From assembly GCA_002989075.1 (NCBI GenBank), contig PSQN01000016.1, forward strand, positions 1,779,346 through 1,843,345: a stretch of 64,000 bases of DNA. Reading direction: 5' to 3'. This document shows, piece by piece, positions 1 through 11,836 of this stretch (its first letter is position 1; each line of letters begins with the position of its first letter). The DNA comes from Arthonia radiata (Eukaryota > Ascomycota > Arthoniomycetes > Arthoniales > Arthoniaceae). The position numbers were made by a program, and so were the translations under genes. Below the pieces are notes generated by a model. It worked only from the letters and a program-made list of their open reading frames with translations, did not search any database and had not been told where the DNA came from.

Positions 1-112
1 TTTCCCAGTGAACAATGAACAGATACTCACGCGATGAGGCTTGAGATGCGGTAACGGCGGTATCATTGGATACGGTGGCTTGCGTGTTCGAGGCTGTAGG
101 GTTGCTGCTCAT
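1..112 (-). CDS. First exon of an unidentified gene running off the left edge (partial)
   Basis: Only the first coding exon is visible. An ATG at 112 (minus strand) opens a reading frame of 27 codons plus one base, ending at 31 in front of a good fungal 5' splice site (GTGAGT at 30-25); the rest of the intron and gene lie outside the window. The encoded N-terminus is rich in Ser, Thr, Ala and Asn (starting MSSNPTASNTQATVSNDTA) and looks disordered, with no signal peptide. The product cannot be identified. The start and the splice donor are read directly from the sequence; that this is a gene at all is inferred from them. Confidence 0.5.
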   Translation of the reverse strand, partial: MSSNPTASNTQATVSNDTAVTASQASSREYLFIVHWE

Positions 113-1891
113 TGAGGGCGCAGCAAGGTCGTGTACCGACCTACGCGCAGCGGTCTAGATGATGAGTCGTGGGGAATAAATCAGGCTGCGATAAGTGGTG
201 AAGAGTGTCTGCGATGCCGAGAGCTGTGACTGCTCCCGGCGGAAGTGCCCAGGGAAGAGGAGCAAGTAAGGAGAGAGGCGGCGAAAGAGCGCGTTTGAGG
301 GAGTGGCGTGGGGTTGCTAGATCGGGCATGCAGAAGAGCAAAGTAGCGAGAGGGTAGGTACAGGCGTGGACAAGTAGGGGGGACGTGTCAGCTGGTGTAT
401 GTATGTGGATGGAGAAGGGTATGAGTAGGTTGGATAGCGGGAGCAGTGGAGAGGGAGCGAATGGGAGGCGGACGTGGATTGGTCGGAGGGCAAACTAAGC
501 GCTTAAACGCCGTTCTTCTTGGCACGCCAGCCCTGCAGCCCTATGCCAGGTGTGATCAACTCCAGCACCCCAGATGCTTCTTCTCCTTCAACGTTGACAA
601 TCTGATTGTCTATCGCCCGCGATGGTGCCATGACAAAGACAAATCAAAAGAGTTACCAAAGCCGATATGTCCCATGTATAGGGAATGTCTAGGTGATGGC
701 AAGCACCTATTACAAGCAGTCAGGTCACGCGTCGAATAGCTCGACGGAGCTCGAACGAGGCCCCCATGTCACTTCCATTCAACATGGCTCAATCTATATA
801 ATCATCGCAGGAGCTATACAACGACGGTGTTTCTCAAGCAGAGCCGCATTCTTGATTGTTGACCAGTCAGCTCCTCCAAGTTCTGGAGATTTGGTCTCCA
901 TTCACGACCTTCACGCCTCAACCCTGCGCATACGTCCATTGTGATCATACCAACAGCGAGATCTTGACACGCCATGCCTGTAACCATCTGTCTGCAGCTG
1001 TCGATATTCGTTACTGCCGCCGTCATTGCTGATATCGTGCGATGGTGGAAAACCCGCTCTCTCGATCCCGGACGCGTTGTCGTGGCGGAAATTGCGATAT
1101 CAAAAGCCCGCTCCACCTGCCAAGTCTTTCTGCCTCTGCCACCTCTCCATGCTCGTCTTGTATCGCTCGCACACGTCGAGCACGAAACAGTCTACAGTGC
1201 TCGCATCTTAGACAATAAAGTGACCAGTAGATCCAGAAGATAACAAATCAGCACGAGCGCGCCCAGCAGACCCATCCAAAGGCCGGCCGCGTAAGATCAG
1301 CTTGCGGCCCGGACCTTGTTGCTCCCAGCACGAGATCCCATGACCCAGGGAGCTATTTCGGTGTGCCTCCAGTCAAGCATCTCAGGTCAGATGAGCAGGC
1401 GTCGCCTCCACATACTGTGCGTGATTTGCTGTTTGATCGACCTTCGATGAGTCAGAGGGATGGTGCGCGTTTTTGTGGTACCGCTTGAAACCGGCGTAAG
1501 CGCGGGTGGTGTGGTGTGGCTGGAGCTGGAGCTGGTGGTGGAGCTAGAAATGGAGCTGACCTTGTTTGTTGGAACCTTTGCGTAATGTTTGTAAAATGAA
1601 TGATCCTAAATATTGTGAGGTGTCTTGATTATTCCTCTGTTATGCTGGACTCATATGCCGATGACCGGCAAGAGTTGGCAGGGTCTGGTGGAAATAGTCA
1701 AATTGAAGGGACGGTGCACAAGCAGCAGATTTATTGGCTAATGGATCATAGAGATTTAAGTAAAGACACTGTGTGCGGATTGCTGCCTTTTGCAGGCGCA
1801 TTGCATTCAATCATAACTGAAGGGTTTCAGCAGTTGGTAGGTTGTCTCAACACCGGTCCACTCAAGGTCTCGGCGGAGCTCAGTGCTTCGT
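113..1891. other. Gene-poor stretch upstream of the left-edge gene
   Basis: Several open frames of 60-137 codons occur on both strands here. None has a recognisable domain, a convincing start and splice structure, or any other coding sign. It presumably holds the promoter and 5' UTR of the left-edge gene and the 3' UTR of the glycine-rich gene. Confidence 0.4.
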
Positions 1892-3119
1892 CTAGTAGTT
1901 ATCAGAGCGGCCACCACCGAAGGCACCCTTGTCCTCACGCTGTTCACGGCCTTGCTCTTGCATCTTCTCGTTCTTGGTCATGCCACCAATCTTCTCCTTC
2001 ATCTTGCCCATGAACGAGTCGCCTCCTTTGCCCTCATTGTCGTCATCGCGGTCGCGGTTCGAGTGCTTGTTTCCGAATCTGCAACGTTCGTCAGTATCAT
2101 TTTGGCCATAATATGTGAAGAGGAAGACTCACCCCGTGCCGGAGGTGGCGCCTGAGCCGTATTCACCGCCGCCACTGTACGCGCTCGTCTCACGACCGAG
2201 CCCTGCTCCTGTGGATGTGAGTTAGCTTGTTTCCACAACGATAGGGAGGGCGGTGAGACACACCTGAGGACGAAGTGTCCCCGTAGCCGCCGGTGGTGCG
2301 CCCGGTTGAGCTGTAATCATCTGTGCCACCAAGTCCGCTTCCGCCAGTGCGGCCAGTCGAGCCGAGCGAGTCGTCGCCTCGCCCTCCGAGTCCTGACGAC
2401 ATGCCGCTGGACCCCATGGTGTCACCAGTACGACCAGTAGATCCGAGTCCGGATGTACCACTGGAGCCGTACTCATCGCCTCGGCCAGAATGTAGGCCAT
2501 GCTGGACGCCACTGGAGGAATGGGGAACGTCTCCACCGGCCGTTGGACCTGGTCCTGGAAGGACGCCGCTACCGCCTGAGCCTATCGAATGGAGCGTCAG
2601 CAAGAGGAGCCTTGTAGAGTGGTGGCACAGAACTTGGTGAATGCACGCTCGACAAGATCGCTTGAGTGAAAATGCAGATTGGACGAAGAATCCTTTGGGA
2701 GGTATTGCTTACCGTACTCATCAGCTCGGCCAGAGCCCATGCCTCCGCCAGTGTGAGCGCCCGATGATCCGTAGCCACCTGAGGTGCCGCCGATGCCGCT
2801 ACCAAGCTCGTCACGGTCACGGCCGGTGCTACCCATGCCGCCGCCCATGCCGCTGCCCATCTCGTCACGGTCACGGCCGGTGCTGCCCATGCCGCTGCCC
2901 ATACCACTGCCCATCTCGTCGCGGCCTGAGGAGAGGCCTCCCTGACGATCACTGCTTCCGTACTATGGCCAAGTCAGCATTGATGTCGCTCACTGAAAGA
3001 GGTTCAAGTAATTCCGAAGCAGCCATGGATCAAGCAATGCTAGGAGTCAGCGAGCAACATACACCACCAGTGCCACGGCCAGACTCCCCGCCGTAGGTGT
3101 CTCGGTCGTTGTAAGACAT
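1892..3119 (-). CDS. Glycine-rich hydrophilic protein (hydrophilin/stress-protein-like), five exons
   Basis: The model is exons 3119-3063, 2962-2713, 2581-2264, 2208-2133 and 2078-1892, giving 295 residues. All four introns have GT..AG ends and the phases match. The protein begins MSYNDRDTYGGESGRG and is dominated by Gly, Ser, Asp and Arg. It includes near-exact repeats of the type MGSGMGSTGRDRDE (about residues 34-75) and several STGRTG and RGDEYG/RADEYG blocks. The C-terminal 60 residues are charged and Gly-poor, with a KMKEKIGGMTKNEKMQEQG segment. There is no signal peptide or membrane segment. Composition resembles fungal hydrophilins and Ddr48-like stress proteins, but this rests on composition, not a diagnostic domain. 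A role in desiccation or stress protection is only a guess. Confidence 0.75.
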
Positions 3120-3875
3120 GATTGCTGTGGATGTCTGAGAATGCTTTTGAATACGAAGTAGTTCACAGAATTCAGGATGAAAGTGTGAAGTCGCAATTCG
3201 AAAGAGCCGCAAGGCTGTCTTTTAATGTGTCTATCTCGCAAGCTCAGAAGCAAGCATCGTCATTGCATGCAAAGGGAGCTGATAGCCGCATCTAGAATCC
3301 AGGCCACGGCAGGTTGTGATACCCAATGTCCGGCAGCAAGCGTTGCCGCATCGCCAATCACGACAACGCAGCAAGCCATGTTTCCAATGATGAGCAGCAG
3401 CAACGCGCGTGCGAATGGCTGGACTGAGTAAGGGCTTGGAATAGTAACCTTGAAGGTTGGTCGAGCTGTTGCGATGACGTGCCTTGCCCCGCCTGCACCC
3501 AAACCGGATCGTCCATCCAACCACCACGCAAAGGGCAGGAAGCTGTTCTTAGAACCAAGTGTCTGCATGCGAAACAAGTTCATTCGCGGACTCGTGCCGC
3601 TAACTTGGCATTCAGAGCCGCAGCGTTGCCTCCAAAATCGAGGATCGCGCTCTCTGCTCTTGGTAGCTTGGCTGAATCGACGTATTCATTGATCAGAGAC
3701 CGCATCCTTCCCCACCCAACCCGCTCGTCTTGCAGAAGATCACCCTGCGACCTGAACGTCAGCGCTACCGGATCACTCAGTCCACGTGTTCTGATATCCA
3801 AGTCTAGCTTCTCGACGTCGGTATGGCTCGGGCGCTGCAGCAGATGCCAGAAACTCCCACTCAAGGGGATGAGCT
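3120..3875. other. Intergenic region between the glycine-rich gene and the deadenylase gene
   Basis: This should hold the promoter of the glycine-rich gene and the 3' end of the deadenylase gene. Several overlapping open frames exist on both strands, including one on the minus strand (3580-3879 and slightly upstream) that could be an alternative C-terminal exon of the deadenylase. None can be supported as a separate gene. Confidence 0.35.
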
Positions 3876-5845
3876 TCAAGAGAAGAAGCGCCAGACTTTC
3901 TGCAATATTGTTGGCGAAGCTTGATGCCCAGGTCTCTCGTTGTCGCGCTCTGTTGACAGCGCAGATGACTGTGGCCCAAACTCACACATCTCCTCAACCG
4001 TGCCAAACACTCGCATCTTGTTCTTGTACGGACTCCAGAAATCTGCGCTCCAAGCCGGAAGCATGTCTTTGAGCTCTTTTGTGGGTATTTGCGAGGCCGC
4101 CGCTTCTTGGCTCGTTTCTAGTTGCAATGCGTTAACGTCCTCCTGTAAGAGTTCCATGTCGTCCGGCTTTATGGTACTCGATGTCGATGCAGGGTTCTCG
4201 ACTTGATGGCTGGCGGCCTCCATGTCGGAGTCACTGAGACAATCGAAAGGATTTTCAGACGCATGCTTCTCGTGGGACGTCTGTGCTGAGGCAGTGTCTG
4301 TGGCAGAAGTCTCGGATCCATCAGCATTGCCATAGTTGAGCATGGGCGTTTGTGGTGCGATTTGGCTCTTCTTGACGGGCTCCGAAGTGTCCGCGTTCTC
4401 GGCCACTGATTGACCGCTGTTACGCAGCTCCGACTCTGCATCCTTCTCTACGAACAATGATGCTATAGTGTCACCTCTGCCCAATGCTTGGAAGCTCGCC
4501 GCGAGCCTCAGAAACACTTTGGCAGTGACAAAGCTGTCGAAACCAGCTTCGTGAAAGGAGCTCTCATCCTCAGGATATTGCGGGTGATCTCCGGTCTGGT
4601 ATATATTCGGGCTCTCTCGTCTTTCGAAAGCCTGATCGACCTGCCAGAGCGGAGCCCCCCTGAAGCGGTTGCCTTCTATGCCAGCTGTGACCATGTATTT
4701 GGTGTCCAGGATGAGCGGGAATGTTGCGTACACTGCGGCTTGGAAATCGTTGACGTTGTCTGGTAAGTCGCCATAGAAAAGCTTGAATAGGTATATGACG
4801 TCCAGGAAGCAGTTGTGCCCAACGAGCACCTTCGGTTCTTGAACGCAAGCGCCAATGATGTCTTTCAGGCGTCTTTTGAACGTCGCCCGGTTGGACGCCT
4901 CCTGCTCCCCGGCAATGCGGCGGCCGCAGAGAGAGGGATCCAGGTCGTCAAGGTTGCCTGCTGCGATAGCCTCTGCTACCCATCGAAAGCCGGTCTGAAT
5001 ACAGATGCCTGCGCCAGCTTGCCTTCGCCATGGTTCTTGGTCTGGATCGACAGTATCAATCCCTTTCTTCTTGACCTTTACTGAATTGAGCATTGAGAAG
5101 GTCTCAAATGCGGGAAAGTCCGAGCGAACTATCTGATGAACCAGACGTTTCTCAAAACGGTTGAGCATACGTGGTGTTTGCTCTTCGCCGTCATCGACGC
5201 CCATCACCTCGATAGATTCGATCTTCTAGGGTTAAAGTTAGCTGGCGGCGCGAAAATGCCCGCGAATCCTTAATGTAATTGACGCACCTTGTCTGCCTTT
5301 TGCCATGCTGAGATCTCTCGTCTGACTCTTGCCATGAAATGCAGCGCTTGAGTGTCTGTGTCAGGTATAGCGATATCTGGAATCATCGTCCGATCAAATC
5401 TAAGCCGAGCGCGGTGCCAGGCATGCTCGGTCTCTTTCCGGGTTAGGTAAGGTACGCCCTTTGAGAATGGACTGCTCATGTCATAGCCCTGACCGCGCAG
5501 AAAGTTGACTGCCGAGGAAGAGTAGGTGAAGTCCCTCTCGACGTTGACATTACGCTCATCTTCAACCAACGGACTCAAGTTGAAATTAAATGGGCGTATG
5601 ATGTATCTATTGTTTTCTTGATCTTCTTCGACGATAGTCAGACCGACCTGCAAGATTTGATACTTCTCAGCCGCTGCTTTGAGCTCTTCATAGCGCTGCT
5701 GTAGCGTTGCTCGGCCTCTCTGCTGGCTCTGACCACGCTCCGGAATGCCAGAGAGCTCTAGATCGAACGCGACGAAATGTGCGTTGGATATGCGTTTGAG
5801 GATAGTCGGAAGTTGATCGAAGAACGACACTCTTTGAACATCCAT
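3876..5845 (-). CDS. PARN-like poly(A)-specific ribonuclease (CAF1/DEDD family)
   Basis: Exon 1 is 5845-5288 and exon 2 is 5225-3876, joined across a 62-nt GT..AG intron in phase 0, giving 635 residues. The start MDVQRVSFFDQLP is a typical PARN-family N-terminus. DEDD-type motifs are visible: the first Asp and Glu in FVAFDLELSGI (about residues 28-38), the second in VGHNCFLDVIYLFKLFYGDLP, and the last in EAGFDSFVTAKVFL. A conserved closing segment FWSPYKNKMRVFGTVEEMC lies near the C-terminus. Between the nuclease domain and that segment is a long Ser/Glu-rich linker. Family members shorten poly(A) tails or trim small RNAs 3' to 5'; which substrates this one uses cannot be told. The exact C-terminus is uncertain because a different frame stays open just downstream. 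Confidence 0.88.
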
Positions 5846-6474
5846 CTGGAATCGAAGCATGAGCACACATATGTTAACCATGTTGACCGGGGCTAAACCC
5901 CAATGAAGCATTGGCGTCGATAAAAAAGACCCTCAAAGTCGCGGATTGATGTCTTGATATCGCTCTCGAACAATGGATGGTTGACTTACGATGATTGGCC
6001 CTGAGGTATCTGTATCTCTGGAAGATGGTCTGGATGACGATAGCAGAGCGTCGAAGTATGGAAGTACTGTCTGCTTGAACGAGAGTCACGTTAAGAACGT
6101 TGCAGTGTGGAGTTCTTGGTGATGAGGGTCACATCGCCTGATAGATAGGCCTGTCAGGCGCGAAACGTGCGGATAGTTTGTTTGCCTAGCAAACGTGCTT
6201 GTTAGGTGAGGAAGTGAAGATCGAACTTTCATCTCGTTCTCTTCACCCTGTTTGATCCGATATGGAGCACGGGCGCGGGGAAATACGCTGCAACGCCGGT
6301 CTGATATCTGGTGGATGAACTGTGTGATCGATACTATCATCATACCTACAGAAGAGCATCATCGCGGACAATGCGCCAAGACGCGCTAGTGCACAAGGGG
6401 ATTCGACACCTTTTTGTAGAGTCGCGGAGTCGCAGCGCATCACTTGCGCGCCGTGCCAAAGAGCTTTATGGCCT
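5846..6474. other. Upstream region of the deadenylase gene
   Basis: No convincing gene is seen. It should contain the promoter of the minus-strand deadenylase gene and the 3' end of the possible gene at 6475-6925. Confidence 0.3.
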
Positions 6475-6925
6475 TCAATGCACCCGACTGTCGCCGCCGC
6501 TGTAGTCATCATGCAGAGCATACGCTGGAATGATGTCTTCATAGGAGTTCAAGGTGCACTCCAAAGCATGGTCCGCCATGATGGGGATGTACATAGCCGC
6601 AACCGCATCAGGCTTGCTCAATAATTGAACGTTGCTGGTGCTCGTACGCGTCGCGAAGACGCGGTCTTGCACCCGAACCCATGAGCGCAAGACTTCGATG
6701 TATGTGTTGGTCAAGTTGTCGAGCAAGGCCACAAACCTACGACGAATTCCCTGTGCTGCAACAATGTACTGCTGGCAGTCCGATGATAGGAGTTTGCCCA
6801 GGGTTTTGCTGCCTCATAAAGAGGGCATTCATACTTGACGGCCAATCAAAAAGCGATCAATCCTAAGGCGGTCTGTTTTGGTCGCGTCCACGCTACGTAA
6901 GAAAATTCGTGACCGCTCCCCACGT
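6475..6925 (-). CDS. Possible small uncharacterised gene, start unresolved
   Basis: A minus-strand frame with coding-like codon choice runs from 6768 to a stop at 6475 (98 codons). It can be joined to an upstream in-frame stretch that ends at 6835 before a good donor (GTATGA). The 66-nt intron ends in CAG and keeps phase 0. The spliced product would contain RSVDATKTDRLRIDRFL, then YIVAAQGIRRRFVALLDN, LTNTYIEVLRSWVRVQD and a C-terminal DDYSGGDSRVH. No domain is recognised. No ATG is found in the upstream part, so a further 5' exon would be needed, and that exon would fall close to or inside the arg-2 leader region on the opposite strand. It could equally be a gene remnant or chance coding-like sequence. 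Confidence 0.35.
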
Positions 6926-7052
6926 AGATAACAACCTACGCCTCACATACCCTTCTGCCACTCCTCACCATCCCACAAACCACACTATTCAGCCCTCCAT
7001 GTCGCCATAGAGCTCCTCACCACAACTCCCTCGTACCATACACGCCGCGCTG

Positions 7053-7313
7053 ATGCGTGCTGTGACCTTATTCACGTCCCAGGTACGTGGAGTCTGCCAC
7101 TGCACTTGTTCTGCTTCAGCCCGTCAATTAGAGCGTCCACTGACGCCCCTCTTCCGGTTGCAGGTCGCGTGTGTTTGAATATGTTTGCTAACATGTCGCG
7201 TTAGGATTACATTTCTGGTATATTTCGACCTTCGAAGTCTGGCCACACCAGACGAATCGAAAAGCTAACGAAAATGATTCATAGACCACCTCTGGAAATC
7301 GCTCGTCAATTGA
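7053..7313 (+). CDS. Arginine attenuator peptide uORF of the arg-2/CPA1 mRNA, split by two introns
   Basis: Spliced from 7053-7082, 7205-7217 and 7285-7313, this uORF encodes 23 residues. The core FTSQDYISDHLWK matches the fungal arginine attenuator peptide (Neurospora FTSQDYLSDHLWR; yeast TCQDYISDHIWK). The Asp known to be essential in Neurospora is present, here at position 11. Both introns have GT..AG ends and a GCTAAC branch site close to the acceptor. The middle exon is only 13 nt. The main start codon follows 48 nt after the uORF stop. From work on arg-2 and CPA1, the nascent peptide stalls the ribosome at its stop codon when arginine is high and so lowers translation of the main ORF. 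That function is known for the family and inferred here. Because unspliced RNA lacks the full peptide, only the spliced leader can act this way. Confidence 0.93.
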
Positions 7314-7361
7314 CGAAGTCGCCAGTTCAAACTCACCAATTTACCAACAATACAAAGCAAA

Positions 7362-8854
7362 ATGCTTGCGACAGCTCTTAAGAATGCGCGGCCTGCCTCC
7401 AAGGCATGGCAGATCAACGTCTGCCGAGGGCCTCTTCAACTTCGGGGTCTCGCTACAGTGGGCTCAAACACTCCACGGGCTATGCCGTTTGCGCGACCCA
7501 GGGCCACCGCGCCGTCGCATGAACGAGCAACCTTTACCATTCGCAACGGGCCGATCTTCTCCGGAGTGTCGTTCGGTGCAAAAACCAACATATCAGGAGA
7601 ATCCGTCTTCACCACATCTCTTGTGGGCTATCCCGAGTCGCTGACTGATCCATCATATCGAGGACAGGTATGCAGGCATGATCATACCCGCGAGATTTAG
7701 TGCTTACTCGCTGGCAGATCCTGGTATTTACACAACCTTTGATCGGAAACTACGGGGTGCCCTCCTCTGCCGCTCGCGACAAATTCGGCCTCCTCAAGTA
7801 CTTCGAGTCTCCCCATCTCCAAGCGGCCGGTGTCGTAGTCGCAGACGTAGCCGAGCAATATAGCCACTGGACCGCGGTTGAAAGCTTGGGCGATTGGTGC
7901 GCCCGTGAAGGGGTGCCAGCCATCTCTGGCGTCGATACGCGGGCCATCGTGACACACTTGCGCGAGCAGGGATCGTCGCTCGCACGCATCACCGTGGGAG
8001 AAGAATACGATGCAGACGAGGACGAAGCATTCGTTGACCCCGAGGGCATCAATCTCGTTCACCGAGTCAGTACAAAGGCGCCTTTCCATGTCAACTGTCC
8101 AAACGGTGATACGCATGTCGCGGTGATCGACTGTGGTGTCAAAGAGAACATTCTGCGATCCCTCGTCTCGCGAGGTGCCTCTGTCACTTGCTTCCCTTAC
8201 AACACGAACATTGCGAAGCTGGCGCATCACTTTGATGGTGTGTTCATCTCCAACGGGCCTGGAGACCCCACACATTGCCAGGAGACTATCTACTACTTGC
8301 GACAGCTCATGGATTCATCTCAGATTCCAGTCATGGGCATCTGTCTGGGTCATCAACTATTGGCTCTGGCAGCAGGCGCCAAGACCATCAAGCTGAAGTA
8401 CGGCAATCGTGCGCATAACATCCCAGCGTTGGACCTGACTACAGGCAAATGTCACATTACGAGTCAGAACCACGGCTACGCAGTTGATTCCACCACCCTC
8501 CCATCAGACTTTAAGGAGTACTTTGTCAATCTCAATGACAGCTCCAACGAGGGCATGATTCATAAATCTCGGCCCATCTTCAGCACGCAGTTCCACCCGG
8601 AGGCGAAAGGCGGACCCTTGGATTCGGCCTTTTTGTTCGAAACCTATATGGAGAGCGTGCGCCGATATAAGCGAAGCTTGAGTAAGCTGGAGCCAAACCG
8701 GGATACCAAGATGAGCCCATTGCTATCTGACCTACTTTCAAAAGAGCGTGTTGGAGTTGAGACGGAGTCAAAGCAGATCAGGATGAGGGCGAATCTGGCG
8801 CAGGCGGATGCGCGCGTGCAGCAGCAAGCGGAGGCGATGGCGGCGGCAGCGTAG
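7362..8854 (+). CDS. arg-2: Carbamoyl-phosphate synthase, arginine-specific small (glutaminase) subunit
   Basis: Exons 7362-7667 and 7718-8854 (50-nt intron, phase 0) encode 480 residues, the usual length for the fungal enzyme. The first roughly 40 residues are rich in Arg, Ala and Ser and poor in acidic residues, as expected of a mitochondrial targeting peptide. The CPSase small-chain domain follows ([18 protein letters not shown]). The class I glutamine amidotransferase domain follows, with nucleophile Cys311 in GICLGHQ and the His395/Glu397 pair in FHPEAKGG. The subunit releases ammonia from glutamine for carbamoyl-phosphate synthesis by the large subunit, the first committed step of arginine synthesis. 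Regulation by the upstream attenuator peptide is expected. Yeast calls this gene CPA1; Neurospora calls it arg-2. Confidence 0.97.
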
Positions 8855-10479
8855 ACTCGGGCATCAGTCTCAGTACGCTCGCGTGGTCATACGGATTACT
8901 GATAGCATCAGACTGGTTTCATAACGAATTTACAATTGGGGTCAATGCTGGTGAATATTGCTGTGGGTCAATAGCTGTTACATGCCAAATGTCATGTTGG
9001 GTTTTTATGAAGCACCCATCCAACACGGCGGGCCAAGTAGGCACCAGCTGTCAGGTCGATGCGCAATCAAAGATTTGGTACACGGCGTGTCGCAGGACGA
9101 CCTTCCATCAGAGGATTGTGGTCAAGACGTAACATTGGCGTACGGGAAGCGCCAGGGATGTCGTCGATCAGAATCAAAGTGCGTTGAATGACGTGGTGCT
9201 GGGAGGAGCAAAGCGAGGATGGACGTCTTGACGCGGAGGATAACCGAAGCAACGACGCGTCTGATTGGCGGAACCCCTGTTTCAACTAGTCGGCTTTCAG
9301 ACGGACGGGAGTACTGTTTTGGCGTCATCTTTCGATCTGTTGTTGCCAGCCAGTCCTCTCTTCGGCGGACACGTCCACCAGGACAGCGTCCAACTGCGTT
9401 GTTGTCCCATAGGTGTGGTCAAAATTGCGACAAAGCCTCGTTATCAGGAGTGGAGGAATACATGACGCCCAGATTGCCAATGATGAGGCATTATTGAATC
9501 GATAAGAGGGGAGCTCAAATTAAGATGTGCGCGCCGAGAAGGGCAGGTTGGAAAGGGGAAGAAGTGGTATCATGAGATACTAGATCGAGATATACAAGCC
9601 TTGATGCAGATTAGGCGCGAAGCTAAGCTCGGATCAAGGACATCTGTTTGAGCGAGGAGAGAGGAGTGCAACCGCTCAAGCATCTTGCATCTCCTTCTCT
9701 CACACCACTTCTCTTCGGCCATGCACAGCCATCACTGCTCGCTCGTTTCTGTGCTCCTTTCTCCTCGCCTTCACTAAATCACCCTCGCTTTTTTCCAAAA
9801 GGTCGCCATTTCATCGGGCCACGATAACCCTCTGGTAGGGCGGCTTTTTGTCCCACGGTCGCTAAATTCACGTCATTCTGCCGTCTCCATTCTGTCAGTC
9901 TTCAGTCGCCGCAGTATAGCGCGTGGCAACTCGCGCTCTGCTTTCAAAGGTCACCTCTTCCGTCCCACGTACTCAGCGCTCGGCAATTGTGCCTGTCAAT
10001 CTCGCGGCTCAACCTGCTCGAAAGGGCCATACGGTGCTCTTCTGAACCCGCACAGCGAAACCGCAGAGCGAACCGCTACCCGCGATCAGTGTCTTTCGCT
10101 CAAAGCAGTCGAGACGGTGGTCGCAAGATCTTAGTTGGTCTGGCGGCGTTGTCTGCGGCCCTCCAGCTCGTTGCCTCCAGCAAAAAGTCGCGCACGCGCG
10201 ACCTCTTTGACTTCCGAAACGATTCGGCCTATTTGATGGAAACCTTACTGGCCTAGCACACATATAGGAGAAGGAGTGGTCAATGAATCTGTAAGTTGAT
10301 GTCGCACGTGCTCGAAGGGTCGCAGCTTCCCCAAACCCAGCTATCGAATCAGCCAAACGCTTCAGTACAAACACCTACACCCAGTCGCCCTTTGACTTAT
10401 CAAATCTATTTTTCCCACAGGAGCTGACCGTGCTCAATCACAGAAGCAGCTACAAGCCACTAATAATACCTAATTCACA
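8855..10479. other. Gene-poor region between arg-2 and the WSC-domain gene
   Basis: Short open frames occur on both strands but none has a recognisable product. The part from about 9660 to 10479 is pyrimidine-rich in places and probably contains the promoter and a long 5' UTR of the WSC-domain gene. Confidence 0.4.
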
Positions 10480-11836
10480 ATGACACGAACGAGATGGAAG
10501 ATAGGCCAACTTGCCGCTTTGGCCCTGCCACTTCTCTTCACCTGCGCAAATGCAGTCAGCGTCACGCAATGTTCGAGTCAAAATACCGGCGCAGGAGGGC
10601 AGACGTCCAACAGCATCTACATGAGCAACGGGCAATGCCATGATAACTGCCAGGGCTATGCGTACGCCATCACACAATGGCAGAACTGTTGGTGCTCAAA
10701 CATGGCGCCAGCAGATACAACGAGCACTGGAAGCTGCAGTCAAGGCTGCCCCGGGTTCCCAGATGAGAGCTGCGGTAACCAGCAACAAGGGCTTTTCGGA
10801 TATGTTGCACTGGGCAAGGCGCCATTAGGCACGATGGGTGCTGGTGGAGGAGGTGGAAGCGGTTCGAGCGGGAGTGTCCCGGCGTCGAGCTTCGTGGCTC
10901 CCAGCAGCTCCGCACCGCCTCCGCCGCCATCAACGCAGGTCATTATCTCAAGCCAGCCGGTGCAGACGGTGATACAAACACAATATTCCACTCGACTGGT
11001 GAGTCAAATTGGACGGGGGAGACTTCCTCAACGGCTAACATTGCTAGTCTACCGTCGCTCCACCCTCGTCGTCAACATCATCTTCATCATCGTTCGTGCC
11101 TCCTGTCTTCGTCACGCGTACTGAGCAGAACACGGAAACCCAGATCAAGTCCATCGAGCCGTCAACGATCCTTCAAGATCCTTCCACTGCCGTCATTGAG
11201 GGGCCGACGAGTACCGTGACCCCCACGCCACTCGTCGTCACGTCGGCACAAGCCGTGACCATCAGCGGCCAGGTGTCTACGAAGTATGTCACATCAACGC
11301 CAACAGCCATGCCTGGTTCAGCGCAAACGAATCAGATGCCCCAACAAACCAGGACCGGCCTTTCTAATGGTGCAGTTGCCGGTGTGACCGTTGGAGCAAT
11401 AGGCGGGTTTGCGCTTCTTGCGGGCCTGCTCTTCCTATTGTGCATGCGCAGGAAGAAGAACCAAAAATCGAGCGATGCAGAAGGAGGCGCACCCAAGCGC
11501 AACGCTAGTGTTCTGAGTCGGGTCGGACTGCTGCGGAACAGTAACACCTCTGAAGGGGGTGCAGGACCCACACTACCACGGATCACCACCACGGGCATTC
11601 CTTACGAAGCTGGCCCCGAGTCTGCAGCAACAATGGGATCGTCACAAATGGGTGAAAACCGACGCAATTCACGGCCGCTCTTCTCCGACAACCGCCTCAA
11701 TCCCAACGCTCTTATGACACAGGCTAATATCAGTCGAACGAGTGTCAGCACCCTACAAGACAATCACGACTACTCAAGACCGCTGGAAGTGCGGAATCCA
11801 GACGGCCCGCCTACAGCACACCAATACCATTACTAG
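10480..11836 (+). CDS. WSC-domain cell-wall stress sensor-like membrane protein
   Basis: Exons 10480-10998 and 11048-11836 (49-nt intron with CTAAC branch, phase 0) encode 435 residues. In order: a signal peptide (residues 1-26, ending CANA), a WSC domain with eight cysteines (C31, C53, C57, C70, C72, C86, C90, C98), a Gly/Ser/Pro-rich then Ser/Thr-rich stalk (about 115-280) likely to be O-mannosylated, one transmembrane helix (about 281-305, GAVAGVTVGAIGGFALLAG), an RRKK stop-transfer motif and a 125-residue cytoplasmic tail. This is the plan of yeast Wsc1-3, plasma-membrane sensors that feed the Rho1/protein kinase C cell-wall integrity pathway. Many fungal WSC proteins with this layout are uncharacterised, so sensor function is inferred. 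Confidence 0.88.

Noticed and set aside
3580-3960. Minus-strand frame after the deadenylase stop (ETWASSFANNIAESLALLLL...) as an extra C-terminal exon
   Set aside because: Entering this frame needs an intron of about 38 nt inside the conserved closing segment, which is shorter than any other intron here. All three frames are open in this stretch, so chance is likely. The stop at 3876 is kept.
3479-4072. 197-codon plus-strand open frame
   Set aside because: It lies opposite the deadenylase coding sequence and shows no domain; a shadow frame.
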